From Chryseobacterium jejuense (GTDB lineage: Bacteria > Bacteroidota > Bacteroidia > Flavobacteriales > Weeksellaceae), in assembly GCF_017877355.1 (NCBI RefSeq), contig NZ_JAGIPR010000008.1, positions 1 to 64,000 on the forward strand: a stretch of DNA of 64,000 nt, in the 5' to 3' direction. Within the stretch, counting starts at the first letter, position 1. Each line of letters opens with the position of its first letter. The translations under genes were made by a program, and so were the position numbers. The notes under the pieces were generated by a model, which saw only the letters and a program-made list of their open reading frames with translations, ran no database searches and was not told the DNA's origin. This document shows, in pieces, positions 17,320 to 26,849 of this stretch.

Positions 17320-18468
17320 TCACATTTTATTTAATAATTCCATGGGAGCAACAAACAGTCTGTAGAGTATTCCTTCGAAAGTAAAACCTCTCCCGGACAT
17401 TTCTACTCTGTATAGCAAGGACAGCAGTATAATAGCCATTATAATATAAAATTTCCTGTTAATGACTATGGGTTCGTAGACATATATTGAATCTCCTTTT
17501 CTCAACATCATGGCAAAAAGCACAATCATCAACATCATATGAATATACATCCACCTTCCCCAATCTATAGCAAGATAAAACAGTGGAAATGAAAAGATAA
17601 AGGCTCCGATTAATAAAATATATAAAATCTTTCGTCCATTTAGATATTTTAAATAATAGGCGATATGAAATATGCTTATTCCTAAACTGATAAAATAAAG
17701 CAGATATTCATTAAGATGTTCTTTAATATACTGTCTTTCATCAATGTTCCAATAGAAAATACCATAGGTAGGGTGCACTCCTCTGCTGTTAAGAATTTCC
17801 AATGACATTCCTTCGTTCACATTTTTTCCCAATACAACAATAGCTGCTGCAGGAATGATGACTGCAAGGAAGAATTTGATATATCTTTTGATCTCCAGCT
17901 TTCCGTTTTTCACATAGAGTGCAATGGCAAAGTAAGGAACGTAAAACAGGGTAACTTCATGTAAAAGTGTACTTATAAAGAGTAGTAAACAGAAGATATA
18001 TTCTTTATACTTTGAAAGCTTATCATTATCTAAAAGGTATACAAAGTAGGTAAACAAAAGAAATACAATAAATTCTTTTTTCCCTACATAAGTTACAGTA
18101 TTCAAAAGCCCTACGAAACCAATGGAAGACAGTAAAAGTGAGAGATAAAGCAGATCTGTTATTTTATATCTGATGAGCTTTGTATAACACCAAAAAAACA
18201 GAGAAATAATTATAAACTGAAAAAAGTAAACAATATAATTAAGACTAAGCCCTGTTATATCCTGAAGAATAAAAAAGAAACTCCCGGACAGCCCTCTTCT
18301 TTTGAAACCTCCGTCTTCATAGTTAATAAGCCAGTCTGCAAGAATATATCCGTCATCTTTAAGATTAAATGCAAGGGTAAAAGCAAGGGTATATATGGCT
18401 GTTATTATTACTAAAAAGTAGATAAAAATCTTGATATTAAAATTTTGAACTATCTTTTTCATCTTCAT
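17320..18468 (-). CDS. multi-pass membrane protein, DWLINY-signature family (copy A)
   Basis: This 382 aa protein is not matched to a named family from memory. It has about nine to ten hydrophobic segments. After the first comes a conserved block, DGYILADWLINYEDGGFKRRG, shared with the proteins at 19790 and 32013 and best described as the signature of a local paralogue family. Other shared features are a basic GKKEF/GxRKDG turn after the fourth segment, a LLHEVTLFYVPYFAIALY segment, and a cysteine/Asn-containing periplasmic loop followed by IDxRQYIKEHLNEY. The general layout recalls Wzy/EpsG-type polymerases or membrane glycosyltransferases. It is divergent from the other two copies, and its start could be Met3. 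Confidence 0.75.
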   Translation of the reverse strand: MKMKKIVQNFNIKIFIYFLVIITAIYTLAFTLAFNLKDDGYILADWLINYEDGGFKRRGLSGSFFFILQDITGLSLNYIVYFFQFIIISLFFWCYTKLIRYKITDLLYLSLLLSSIGFVGLLNTVTYVGKKEFIVFLLFTYFVYLLDNDKLSKYKEYIFCLLLFISTLLHEVTLFYVPYFAIALYVKNGKLEIKRYIKFFLAVIIPAAAIVVLGKNVNEGMSLEILNSRGVHPTYGIFYWNIDERQYIKEHLNEYLLYFISLGISIFHIAYYLKYLNGRKILYILLIGAFIFSFPLFYLAIDWGRWMYIHMMLMIVLFAMMLRKGDSIYVYEPIVINRKFYIIMAIILLSLLYRVEMSGRGFTFEGILYRLFVAPMELLNKM

Positions 18469-18613
18469 AAAGCGCTTTAAAATTCACAAAAAACGAAATA
18501 ACAAAATAATTTTATGATTTCACAATTTCTACACATACTAAAACTATGTGTTATAAATATCTGAAGGAAATTTTATTTCTTAAGTATAAAAACAATCCAA
18601 AAACCTTTCTTCA

Positions 18614-19747
18614 TTAGGGTAATACAAAGTTCTTATAGGTATCAATAGAGTAATTGGCCTTTTTGGCATTAAAAAATGAAAAAATACAAAAGTTAAAAAA
18701 TACAATAAATAGAAGCCCTGAGAAAATAAATCGTCTTTCTATTTTAGGAACAACTGAAATTGCATTTCCCATAAGTAACATTACAAACCCCATAAAAACC
18801 CCTACTAATCTGGAGCTTAAGATAGGGTTTTCCCTTAGAATGAAAAATGCACATATACCTATTATGGTAACGTTTCTATAATACTCATAATAAGGACTTT
18901 TTTCTTCTAATTTATCATTAAAATATATAATAAAACCTGTATAAAGAACCATTAAGATTTCAGGTATACCAAAACCTCCATTAATCCTCGCATACTGTTC
19001 ATCCATATATCCATTAACTCCATCTGAAATTGCAGTACCCCCTGCTATCATATTCAAGAAAACACCGAGTTGTTCATAGATTTTAAAGGGAGACAATATC
19101 ATTGAAACTAGGACTAATCCAAAGATTAAGAATTTGTTCATAGGAACTCTAACCAACCAATACAAAGGCAAGGTTGCCCACGCCGAAGTATGAAATCCTG
19201 CGGCTAGAAATACGCAGAGAAAGTACTTCAATAGCTTCCTCTCTTTAATAAAGATAAAAGAATAAAACATAATTCCTCCCGCCACAGACTGTCTCATCTG
19301 GCCCCCTGTAGAAATTAACATTCCAGGAATAAACCCTAATAAAAGTAAGAGGGTTGGATAATCCGAATTGGCAATTAAAAATTTATATACTAATGTCAGC
19401 GAAATGATGGCCACCAATAGAGTAACTACATAAAAAGGAAGCCCTAGATCATATACTACCCTGTTCATCAAAATATATATCCATTCCACCCCTAGTTTGG
19501 GAGTATTGGTAAAAGGAATATTACTCAGAAAGATTGTCTTATAATCATAAAGATAAGAATAGTCATAAATTCCTCTATAAGATCCGTAATCTGGTCCTAC
19601 CTCATTCCGAAGCCCAATCAAAATAATCTGAAAGAAACAAATTGTATATAATATTCGGGGGTCTATATAGCCACCAGAATATTCTTGAAAAGTAAGAAAT
19701 AATAAAATTAAAAAAACAATTAAAAAATAAAGGGGTAATATATCCAT
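18614..19747 (-). CDS. EpsG-like membrane protein (putative polysaccharide polymerase)
   Basis: This 377 aa protein has about ten membrane segments. The start resembles the EpsG family of bacterial exopolysaccharide polymerases: an early loop IILIGLRNEVGPDYGSYRGIYDY, then a GVEWIYILMNRVVYDLGLPFYV segment, and a RQSVAGGIMFYSFIFIKERKLLKYFLCVFLAAGFHTSAW stretch in which the R-Q-S and the H-T-S are typical. It probably joins repeat units of a surface glycan on the periplasmic side. It lies 42 nt downstream of one DWLINY-family gene and 145 nt upstream of another, suggesting that these proteins work on a common glycan. No WecA or GT gene is immediately adjacent. Confidence 0.75.
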   Translation of the reverse strand: MDILPLYFLIVFLILLFLTFQEYSGGYIDPRILYTICFFQIILIGLRNEVGPDYGSYRGIYDYSYLYDYKTIFLSNIPFTNTPKLGVEWIYILMNRVVYDLGLPFYVVTLLVAIISLTLVYKFLIANSDYPTLLLLLGFIPGMLISTGGQMRQSVAGGIMFYSFIFIKERKLLKYFLCVFLAAGFHTSAWATLPLYWLVRVPMNKFLIFGLVLVSMILSPFKIYEQLGVFLNMIAGGTAISDGVNGYMDEQYARINGGFGIPEILMVLYTGFIIYFNDKLEEKSPYYEYYRNVTIIGICAFFILRENPILSSRLVGVFMGFVMLLMGNAISVVPKIERRFIFSGLLFIVFFNFCIFSFFNAKKANYSIDTYKNFVLP

Positions 19748-19789
19748 AATGCTAATTTATCTAAAAATCATATATCCTTTAAAATTATT

Positions 19790-20941
19790 TTACGAATAGC
19801 CAAACCAAAGCATTAATCTCCTTAGTGGCGCCGCTATCTCAATCCCAGTAAAGCAAGAAGGAGCTCTGTAAAGAAAATTGGACAGAAAAATTAACAATAT
19901 AAAACTCATATTTTTTTTAGAATAAATTGTTTTATAATCAAAAACTGATATTTTAGAATCAGTACTTGGCAAAAGAGAGATAATCAATAAACTCCAGAAG
20001 ATAAACAAATTGTAAAACCACCTTCCAATATCAATTGCAATCAGAAACAAGGGTATTGTACACAATAAGCAGACAAAAAAGAAGAGCACCAATCTCCGTA
20101 TATCTTCTTTCTTAAATTCTTTGATATATAAATAGAAAATCACATACACCAGCTGCAATATGAAAGTTATACTGTAAAGTGAATAGTCATAAAGGTGTTT
20201 ATAGTAGTAATCTAACTTAATAAACTCATTTTCTTTCCATGTAAAAATATTATCATTTTGCAAATTGATTCCACAAGCTTTAATGATGTCCAATGTGTAT
20301 TCTGATCCGACACTTTTCATACCTCCAAAAAAAATAATCAAAGTAGGAATACAGAATGATAATGAAATCAGGATAATCTTAGAAAGCTCAATCTTCTTTG
20401 TATGAAAATAATATAAAGTAACAAAACATGGAAAAAAGAAAACAAAACTTTCATGTATAAATACCGAAACAAAAAAAATGAAATACAAAAAATACCATCG
20501 CCACTTGCTTATGTTACCCTTTGTAAGGGTATAAGTAAAGAAAGATAGCATAAACCATAAGACACCATCCTTTCTTGCCCCCATGCCAGAGTCGGAAACA
20601 AATCCCCATAAACAGAAAGGTGTAAATAGAAATACAAAATCAAGAATATTATATTTTTTCAAATTTATTAGCCGTACCAGATAATAGAAGAAAAGAAAAT
20701 GGAAGAGAAACTGGAAGAAAAATACGATATACTGTACTTTAATCTGAAACTTCTCGTACATGAAAAAAACGATTGTTCCCAACAATCCTCTTCTTTTAAA
20801 CCCTCCATCCTGATAATTAATAAGCCAGTCACCAAAAGGATAACCATTAGCAATGATGTACGCGAAATAAATCTTAAAAATCAAAAAAAGAGCGATAAAG
20901 AATAAAAAAAATCGCAAAAAGTAGTTTGTAATAGAACTCAT
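19790..20941 (-). CDS. multi-pass membrane protein, DWLINY-signature family (copy B)
   Basis: This encodes 383 aa from the ATG at 20941. A TACCTTTG box at 20974-20981 coincides with the longer potential start, so the shorter form MSSITNYFLRFFLFF is preferred; its N-terminus also aligns with copy C. The signature reads FGDWLINYQDGGFKRRGLLG. It is closely similar to the 32013-33161 protein: ILDFVFLFTPFCLWGFVSDSGMGARKDGVLWF, IHESFVFFFPCF, DIIKACGINLQNDNIFTWKENEFIK and IDIGRWFYNLFIFW all recur there with few changes. Function is unknown. The membrane topology and the EpsG-like neighbour suggest glycan polymerisation or transfer. Confidence 0.78.
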   Translation of the reverse strand: MSSITNYFLRFFLFFIALFLIFKIYFAYIIANGYPFGDWLINYQDGGFKRRGLLGTIVFFMYEKFQIKVQYIVFFFQFLFHFLFFYYLVRLINLKKYNILDFVFLFTPFCLWGFVSDSGMGARKDGVLWFMLSFFTYTLTKGNISKWRWYFLYFIFFVSVFIHESFVFFFPCFVTLYYFHTKKIELSKIILISLSFCIPTLIIFFGGMKSVGSEYTLDIIKACGINLQNDNIFTWKENEFIKLDYYYKHLYDYSLYSITFILQLVYVIFYLYIKEFKKEDIRRLVLFFFVCLLCTIPLFLIAIDIGRWFYNLFIFWSLLIISLLPSTDSKISVFDYKTIYSKKNMSFILLIFLSNFLYRAPSCFTGIEIAAPLRRLMLWFGYS

Positions 20942-21061
20942 TTGTGTGTTAATACTATTAATTTGGAACCTCACAAAGGTAATTAATTTCGCAAAAGGAA
21001 TTATTAATATACCTTAAAGTTTTTACTGAATATCCATAATTACTCCTAAGACTATAATATT
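20939..21061. repeat. 123-bp direct repeat, unit 1
   Basis: This segment is clearly similar to 26642-26765. The stretch 20980-21061 aligns without gaps to 26684-26765 with only a few mismatches, and the remainder down to the ATG of copy B aligns with more differences. It is the 5' leader of the DWLINY gene, duplicated together with the FISUMP gene. Confidence 0.85.
20974..20981 (-). promoter_or_regulatory. candidate -7 box of DWLINY copy B
   Basis: The minus strand reads TACCTTTG (TAnnTTTG), 32 nt before the ATG at 20941. The corresponding position in the repeat copy near 26680 has lost the match, in keeping with decay of that copy. Confidence 0.4.
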
Positions 21062-21376
21062 GGCAACACCAAACCTATCAATCATCATATGAAGTACTTT
21101 CATCTGCGGAACACCGCTTTGATTATCGATAGATTCTTTTGCTCTTTTATTAATCTTTTCTGAAAGATAAGCTTCTCAAAATTTGGCTTTAAAATAGTAT
21201 ACCTGCTTATTCCCTGTATCTAGATTTTCAAATGGAATATTTTTCAACCTCCTATTTTCCTGCAGATCCACGACCTCTCCTTCAAGTGCTCCCCATCCTA
21301 TAGTCCAAATTAAAGTCATGCACATAAAACCAGAACGAATATTAAGTATTTTAATTCTATAAAAAAACCGCCTCAA
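21027..21376 (-). pseudogene. remnant of an unidentified gene with an in-frame stop
   Basis: One minus-strand frame reads through about 116 codons but is broken by a TGA at 21176-21178. The part before the stop ends GNKQVYYFKAKF, and the part after continues EAYLSEKINKRAKESIDNQ and ends VANIIVLGVIMDIQ. Both halves look like real protein sequence, so this is best read as a decayed gene. I do not recognise the family. The last codons fall in the direct repeat. In the second repeat copy the same 3' end is kept (VLGVIPDIQ) but about 290 bp upstream of it are missing. Confidence 0.5.
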
Positions 21377-21390
21377 AAACTGAGACGGTT
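21363..21390 (-). terminator. terminator of FISUMP gene A
   Basis: AACCGCCTCA (21366-21375) pairs with 21381-21390; the single mismatch becomes a G-U pair in the minus-strand transcript, and a T run follows. The stem begins about 23 nt past the FISUMP stop. The equivalent of gene B is at 26803. Confidence 0.82.
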
Positions 21391-21412
21391 CTAAATTTCA
21401 CATTAATTCATA

Positions 21413-24400
21413 TTATTCTTTGATAATCTTCACTATGGTTTCAGAATTATTAATTCTTACTAAATAGGCTCCGGATAATAAAGAAGAAAGATCAGTCTGT
21501 TCATTTTCAAACTTACCTGATTTTACCATCTGACCAGACATATTATAGATCTGATAGTAATACTCTTTAACACTGTCATTACCTTTGATATATAATATAC
21601 TTTTCACAGGATTAGGGAATAACTCAAGTTTATTTTGGGTTATTTTATCCTCAATTACTGATTTTGCTAAAATATTAGTTGCTCTAGCGGCAGACAATGA
21701 TGTGATCTGCAGTTTAGGAATTGGGCCTAACTCATTTCCGTTTTCATCGTATTTTACTTTAACACAACGACAGTTTTGAGCAAAATATGGATCGGCATTA
21801 CTGCTAAACGGAGTTAAATAATTTCCGGCATACTGTATCTCTGTTCTTAGCGCCCTTCCTGTATAATTGGAACCTAAAGCACCTAACCAAAAGCCACCGA
21901 AAGTATAATCAATAAAATTATAATCCGGAGCTGCAGGGGTTGCATCTATGGTATTTCTACCTCCTCTTACTCCCAAATTGGCAAAGCTTCCTATATTATA
22001 AGCAGGATTGTCAAAAGAGTATCCAACAGCTACGGAACTTGATGGACTTCGGTTAATTCTTGTTCCTCCATAATTGTTAGGAATGCTTACTCCTGTAGTA
22101 GGTTTATAAAAAGGAGTTGCTCCTATACTTGTGTTGGATACCCCTGTTAAGTCAGGAATTCTCCATCCTTCCGGACAAGGATCAAAAGGAGACTTTTTAC
22201 CACCTCTTCCCCATCTTTCCGGAGCCAGGTTAGGCTCATTTGCCAACCAGTCTGCACCATTGGTGTGATTAGTATCCGCTGATTTCGTGGTCATAGTAGG
22301 AACCATGAAGATCATTGGATTTTTCACAGAATAAGATAAAACTTTGCTGATTTTATCCGCTACTTTATCTGTAGCCAGTACGTTGGCCTGTACAGAATAA
22401 TCAGGATATTTTTTAAGATAGGAATCCGAATAATAAGTTGTTGCTGCAAGGGTAGTATATGTAACACTTCCATTGGCCTGTACGGTTCCTAAATAAACCG
22501 GAGCTGAGTTTCTGTTGGCATTTACAAAAACAGGCAGCGGATCTTTTCTACCCCATTGGAAGTGTAACCCTCCGGTAGAAGTAGTTTTATTGGCTTCTGC
22601 AATAGCCTGATTAGCTCCAAGGTCTCTATCCATTATTTCTGTTTTGATGACTTCACCAGGTTTGATGTAATTAATATAATTAACAGCAGCCTGATTAGGT
22701 AATTCAGTAACATAGGTAACAGAGCTGATAGGCGTATTGGTTACCCAAATATGCCAGCTCCAGTAAATTGGATTTGTAATACTTCCGTTATGTAAGGTAA
22801 CTACAGCATTCCCCGACTGGTTCGGAGCAATTTTAACATTGATATTGGTGTTAGAAATATCAGCCAATGAAGCTGGAGCTGCATTAGAAAGTGAAATATT
22901 GCTGATTAAGCCGGTAGCAGTAGACCACAACACATTAGCTTTCAAATCATTGAAATTCGATGGATTCAGAATATCAGTATTGTTAAGCAGTTTGCTTTGA
23001 GCAGAGAATGCTTTACTGATTGGGATCTGAATGATAGATTCTGCTGTATTTTTAACAATAGTATAAGAGTTTGGATTGTTTAATCCATCAGCATATTCAA
23101 CAGCATTATTAAAGTACTCGGTAGGGAAGTTATAGTTATTTACTTCATACAAAGGATCTTTAATACATCTGCACCCATTAGCCCCGGAAGTTGCTCCTGA
23201 ACCTATAGGATAATATTGATATCTTCCTGTGATGGAAGGTAAAGAAGGATCAGGGACATCCGGCTGATCTCTGTCAGGAATCATACGGAAACCTCTGGCT
23301 GATACTACAGGGGTTGCATCAAACCATTTTGGCATTGTTGCTGTCCATAAATACGTTTCGTGCTGATCTGTATACTGCCCTTCATGGTAATTTCTCACAA
23401 GAACACCTGTACCTGGGAATATCCCCATATTATTTCCTCCTACATTGCTTAGATCTACACCCACATTGTTGTAAATTTTGAAACCTTTCATATAAGCAGG
23501 AGCACTGTTATCATTAGGTTTAATGATATGATATTTATTCGCTTCAAAAGTATTGATGGATATATTATTCTTGATACCAAACGGGCTAAAATCTACCCTT
23601 AAATCATCAATATAGCTTCCATTTCCTAAATTGGAAACCAATACAGAAGGAACTCTCCATCCGTTAGGACATGGATCGAAAGACGATTTATCTCTATACG
23701 GATTGGCACTAGTATCACTATTATAATTTCCGCTTGTGATAAAGCCTTTTGAGTTATCAGACCATAAGTTTAATTCACTTAATCTATTGGCTGGCAACGT
23801 TGTTGAATTACCAAACCAGTTTACCTGAAGATTGGCGTTGTTGTTATAAAGGGCCTGTCCGGAATTGTCATCCTTGTTTACATAAATTAAGCTTAATGGA
23901 TTTTTAATGGATAAACGTAGATTATTGGGAACAGTAGCATTGGATAATGTTACCGTTTTAATCAAATTATCTATCTTCTGAGACCCATTCGCCATGTTTC
24001 TGGACTGTCTGTGTCTTATTCTTCCAACAGATCCCGAAGCTTCATAGAAGTCATTTCCTTTGTATGCCAATGGAGGAATTGGATCTTTTCTTCCCCATTG
24101 GTAAAGCAGACCTCCATTTTTGTTAAATTCAGTTCCTGTAATGGTATTACTTAAAGCTCCCAGATTTCTGTCCATCCATCCCCAGTCTGAATCAGGGATT
24201 AATTCTACAGTTCCGTCAGTTTTTTGTCTTTTTACTCCATCAAAACTTTTATATGTTGAACCATTTGTAGGATCATCAGTAACCCATACATGCCAAGACC
24301 AAAAGATCTCTCCGTTTACTTTGTAAGCGATTACAGCATTCCCTTCTTTAGTTTTGTTGATTGGAACTTTTATTTTTGCCTCTTCTCCGGAACCTAGAAT

Positions 24401-25993
24401 TTCCAAGCTATAATTTTCTCCAGATTTTATTAATCCATGGATATCTTCCCAATATACATCTGCTGTCACAGTGCCTGAAGGGATAGGGCTTCCTCCCATA
24501 AGAGGATTGGAGTTCCACATTTTATAAGCCTTTTTTACAGGGATATAAAGACCATCTACTTCAGCATTAGTTTTCTTATCCTTACCCGTAAAGATATAGC
24601 TGTTTGGAGCTTTGGACCAGTCTCCATAGTCAGATATAGCTCCGGAGTTAATTGTAAAACAGGTAACAGGACATTCCTCTGTGATTGGATTTGTAAAAAT
24701 CCCTACATATTTAATAAATTTATTAATCTCGTTTTCTATATCCATCAAAGGCCTTGAAGGACCGTTCCAGCTATTGATTACTTTTCTGTTTCTAATGGCA
24801 CCCACACCGTACAGTGATGCCTGAGAAGTATTACTTAATGAAAAGTTTTCGGAACCGGGACCTCTCTGTTTATTATTTAGCGGTGGATAGCCAAAATCGT
24901 TGGTCGTATTGTAGTTACTTATAGCAGAAAGAGCAATATACTGTCCGTTGGCTTTATACACTCTTAATCCTGTAACCTTACTGATCACAATAACAACAGG
25001 CTGCTGATTGGTAAATACATCCCCCAGTTTTTCATTGATATAATTATAAAGATTATAATATCTGTTTACAAGAGCATTAGGATTGGTAAAATCCAAATAT
25101 CCTCTACCCCATGGTTCTCCTCCTTCTTCCGGTGGTAAAAACCAGTTGCTGAAATTAATAAAGAAACTTTCATTTGAAAATTTTCCTGCAAACATATACA
25201 CCGGATCATGATAAGAGAACTCGAAAGGACTGGTATCACTGTTCTGATAAATATATTTCTGCGAACTTGCTATCGTAGGAAGATTATTCGGGTTTGTAAT
25301 GTTAACCACCGGTGAACTGGCATTGGAGTTATCTAATGCGGCATTTCCCTGGAAAGACAAAACAATATCATCCAGTTTTCTTACCAGATGCTGGGAAGTT
25401 ACCCTGTCTTTTACTCCTGAAACAGTTCCATTCGGATTATATACAACAGTTCCATTCTTTTTAGGGGTAAACAGAAGAGTGTACTGGTTTTCATCCAAAT
25501 CACAGTTCCCATAAGTGTAATCCGATTGCTTGTAATGGTTTACAGTTTTATTCCATGTAACTGATGACCAATTTGTCACCGTTTCATTTGAACTTAATTC
25601 AATTTTAACGGAATGTGCATTCAAAACTGATGACGGCAGCTCAAAATTGGCTGTAAGATCTTCATCATAGTCATAATTCCCTGCAAAAGTTTTGCACCAT
25701 AAAGATACCCAGTTGTTTTGGGCGTCCTTGTACTTGATGGTAACTTTTACATCTCCTGCAGTGGCGGGTTTTTGAAAGTTTCCTTTCATAACTACCAATC
25801 CCTTCTCATTCACATTCTGTGAAATGATGATAAGAGGATCCAGATCATAGACACTTGGAGGCAAAGCAGTCATATGTTTGAATCCAATACTGGTCTCACC
25901 GGGCTTGGGGACAGTTGTTGTCCTTGCCCATGTATGAGACGACGCAATACAAAGTACTGCAGCAAAAATCTTTAAGGTCGATTTTTTTTTCAT
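21413..25993 (-). CDS. T9SS-sorted giant surface protein with two FISUMP domains (copy A)
   Basis: This encodes 1526 aa from the ATG at 25993, which starts a signal peptide (MKKKSTLKIFAAVLCIASSHTWA); the longer frame up to 26053 lies in the leader. Two FISUMP-like (Fibrobacter succinogenes major paralogous) domains are visible. Each has the order WSWH(V/I)WVT, MDRNLGA, G(L)xxQWGRKDPxP and SxFDPCPxGWRxP. The first lies at roughly 580-960 and the second at roughly 1120-1420. The C-terminus is a type A T9SS sorting domain (KLELFPNPVKSILYIKG ... LSSLLSGAYLVRINN). The protein should be exported by Sec and attached to or released from the surface by T9SS. It is a tandem duplicate of the gene at 26850 with identical length. 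Confidence 0.9.
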   Translation of the reverse strand: MKKKSTLKIFAAVLCIASSHTWARTTTVPKPGETSIGFKHMTALPPSVYDLDPLIIISQNVNEKGLVVMKGNFQKPATAGDVKVTIKYKDAQNNWVSLWCKTFAGNYDYDEDLTANFELPSSVLNAHSVKIELSSNETVTNWSSVTWNKTVNHYKQSDYTYGNCDLDENQYTLLFTPKKNGTVVYNPNGTVSGVKDRVTSQHLVRKLDDIVLSFQGNAALDNSNASSPVVNITNPNNLPTIASSQKYIYQNSDTSPFEFSYHDPVYMFAGKFSNESFFINFSNWFLPPEEGGEPWGRGYLDFTNPNALVNRYYNLYNYINEKLGDVFTNQQPVVIVISKVTGLRVYKANGQYIALSAISNYNTTNDFGYPPLNNKQRGPGSENFSLSNTSQASLYGVGAIRNRKVINSWNGPSRPLMDIENEINKFIKYVGIFTNPITEECPVTCFTINSGAISDYGDWSKAPNSYIFTGKDKKTNAEVDGLYIPVKKAYKMWNSNPLMGGSPIPSGTVTADVYWEDIHGLIKSGENYSLEILGSGEEAKIKVPINKTKEGNAVIAYKVNGEIFWSWHVWVTDDPTNGSTYKSFDGVKRQKTDGTVELIPDSDWGWMDRNLGALSNTITGTEFNKNGGLLYQWGRKDPIPPLAYKGNDFYEASGSVGRIRHRQSRNMANGSQKIDNLIKTVTLSNATVPNNLRLSIKNPLSLIYVNKDDNSGQALYNNNANLQVNWFGNSTTLPANRLSELNLWSDNSKGFITSGNYNSDTSANPYRDKSSFDPCPNGWRVPSVLVSNLGNGSYIDDLRVDFSPFGIKNNISINTFEANKYHIIKPNDNSAPAYMKGFKIYNNVGVDLSNVGGNNMGIFPGTGVLVRNYHEGQYTDQHETYLWTATMPKWFDATPVVSARGFRMIPDRDQPDVPDPSLPSITGRYQYYPIGSGATSGANGCRCIKDPLYEVNNYNFPTEYFNNAVEYADGLNNPNSYTIVKNTAESIIQIPISKAFSAQSKLLNNTDILNPSNFNDLKANVLWSTATGLISNISLSNAAPASLADISNTNINVKIAPNQSGNAVVTLHNGSITNPIYWSWHIWVTNTPISSVTYVTELPNQAAVNYINYIKPGEVIKTEIMDRDLGANQAIAEANKTTSTGGLHFQWGRKDPLPVFVNANRNSAPVYLGTVQANGSVTYTTLAATTYYSDSYLKKYPDYSVQANVLATDKVADKISKVLSYSVKNPMIFMVPTMTTKSADTNHTNGADWLANEPNLAPERWGRGGKKSPFDPCPEGWRIPDLTGVSNTSIGATPFYKPTTGVSIPNNYGGTRINRSPSSSVAVGYSFDNPAYNIGSFANLGVRGGRNTIDATPAAPDYNFIDYTFGGFWLGALGSNYTGRALRTEIQYAGNYLTPFSSNADPYFAQNCRCVKVKYDENGNELGPIPKLQITSLSAARATNILAKSVIEDKITQNKLELFPNPVKSILYIKGNDSVKEYYYQIYNMSGQMVKSGKFENEQTDLSSLLSGAYLVRINNSETIVKIIKE

Positions 25994-26053
25994 ACGTATA
26001 GAATTAAAAGTGTTTTTAGTGGGTAAAATGAAAGTATAATCCAAATAATACAT

Positions 26054-26586
26054 TGGTTATCAAAGTAGAATTAAAAAAATATTCCAATCCCAATCTTAGC
26101 AATTAAAGCCAGGATTTTATTTTTTTATCTGGAATATACGATTGATTAAATCAGATTCTTGTGAGTAGGTTTCAGAGGTAACGAAATGAGAAACCTGTTA
26201 ATGGGTAGAAAGTATTTTTTTTCATGTTTATATGTTTTTAGTTTTTCTATTGTGTGTTTTTTCAACTTTAAAAATTTCAGATGAAACTGATCTTTAAAGT
26301 CTTAACAAAAATAGAAAAAAAATATATTCCCACAATAGAGATATTCTATATTTGAAAAACCAATAAGATAAATCAAAAATAGGTGATTTAGAATATCATA
26401 AAGCTTGTTTATCATAAAGAATATACAAAAAATGCTGCTCTACCTGAATAAAGTAAAGAACGTTCCCTATTTTTTAGATTTTCCTTCTCCGAATTTGGGT
26501 CAAATATAAAAAGTTATTATTGATAAGTCTTAAAACATATTCTAATATTCTTATGATATTAGATTGAGGTAATTTTAAAAAAAATT
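26054..26586 (-). promoter_or_regulatory. AT-rich leader of FISUMP gene A
   Basis: This stretch of about 530 bases has no gene. It is homologous to the leader of gene B (31431-32012), with recognisable shared blocks such as TTAAATCAGATTCTT and GATCTTTAAA. A minus-strand TATATTTG at 26501-26508 matches the -7 consensus but is over 500 nt from the ATG, lacks a -33 element and is not conserved in the other leader. The conserved sequence suggests that regulation travelled with the duplication. Confidence 0.5.
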
Positions 26587-26644
26587 TCAAAAAAAGCTTA
26601 AGGGCAATCCCATATCAATTCTCAGTTCATATAATAGAATACAT
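26587..26644 (-). pseudogene. deletion scar of a DWLINY-family gene
   Basis: The minus strand encodes YELRIDMGLPLSFF followed by a stop, matching the C-terminus of the protein at 32013 (YELGLDMGLPLKLFLKFF). Immediately upstream, an ATG at 26642-26644 and its leader match the start region of copy B (20941). An internal deletion of about 1.1 kb has removed nearly the whole gene and left its two ends. Confidence 0.75.
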
Positions 26645-26765
26645 TTTGTGTTTTAATATTGTTTATTTGAAACGATGCACCAGTAATTAATTTCACAAAA
26701 GGAATTATTAATATACCTTAAAATTTTTACTGAATATCCGGAATTACTCCTAAGACTGTAATATT
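26642..26765. repeat. 123-bp direct repeat, unit 2
   Basis: This is similar to 20939-21061. It is the former leader of the deleted DWLINY gene, lying between FISUMP gene B and the scar. The -7 box present in unit 1 is lost here. Confidence 0.85.
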
Positions 26766-26802
26766 AGTAATAATAAGACTATCAAAGAGTTTTCTTCAAA
26801 AA

Positions 26803-26828
26803 GAACCGTCTCAAAACTGAGACGGTTC
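26803..26828 (-). terminator. terminator of FISUMP gene B
   Basis: A perfect 11-bp stem, GAACCGTCTCA (26803-26813) with 26818-26828, has a 4-nt loop and a T run on the minus strand, 21 nt past the stop of gene B. The sequence is similar to the terminator of gene A. Confidence 0.87.
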
Positions 26829-26849
26829 TAAATTTCACATTAATTCATA

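Noticed and set aside
21176..21376. 66-codon open frame as an intact small gene
   Set aside because: The same frame continues past the TGA with protein-like sequence, so it is better read as part of a decayed gene.
26347..26354. TATATTTG box on the plus strand in the FISUMP A leader
   Set aside because: No plus-strand gene follows, so it is likely a chance match in AT-rich DNA.
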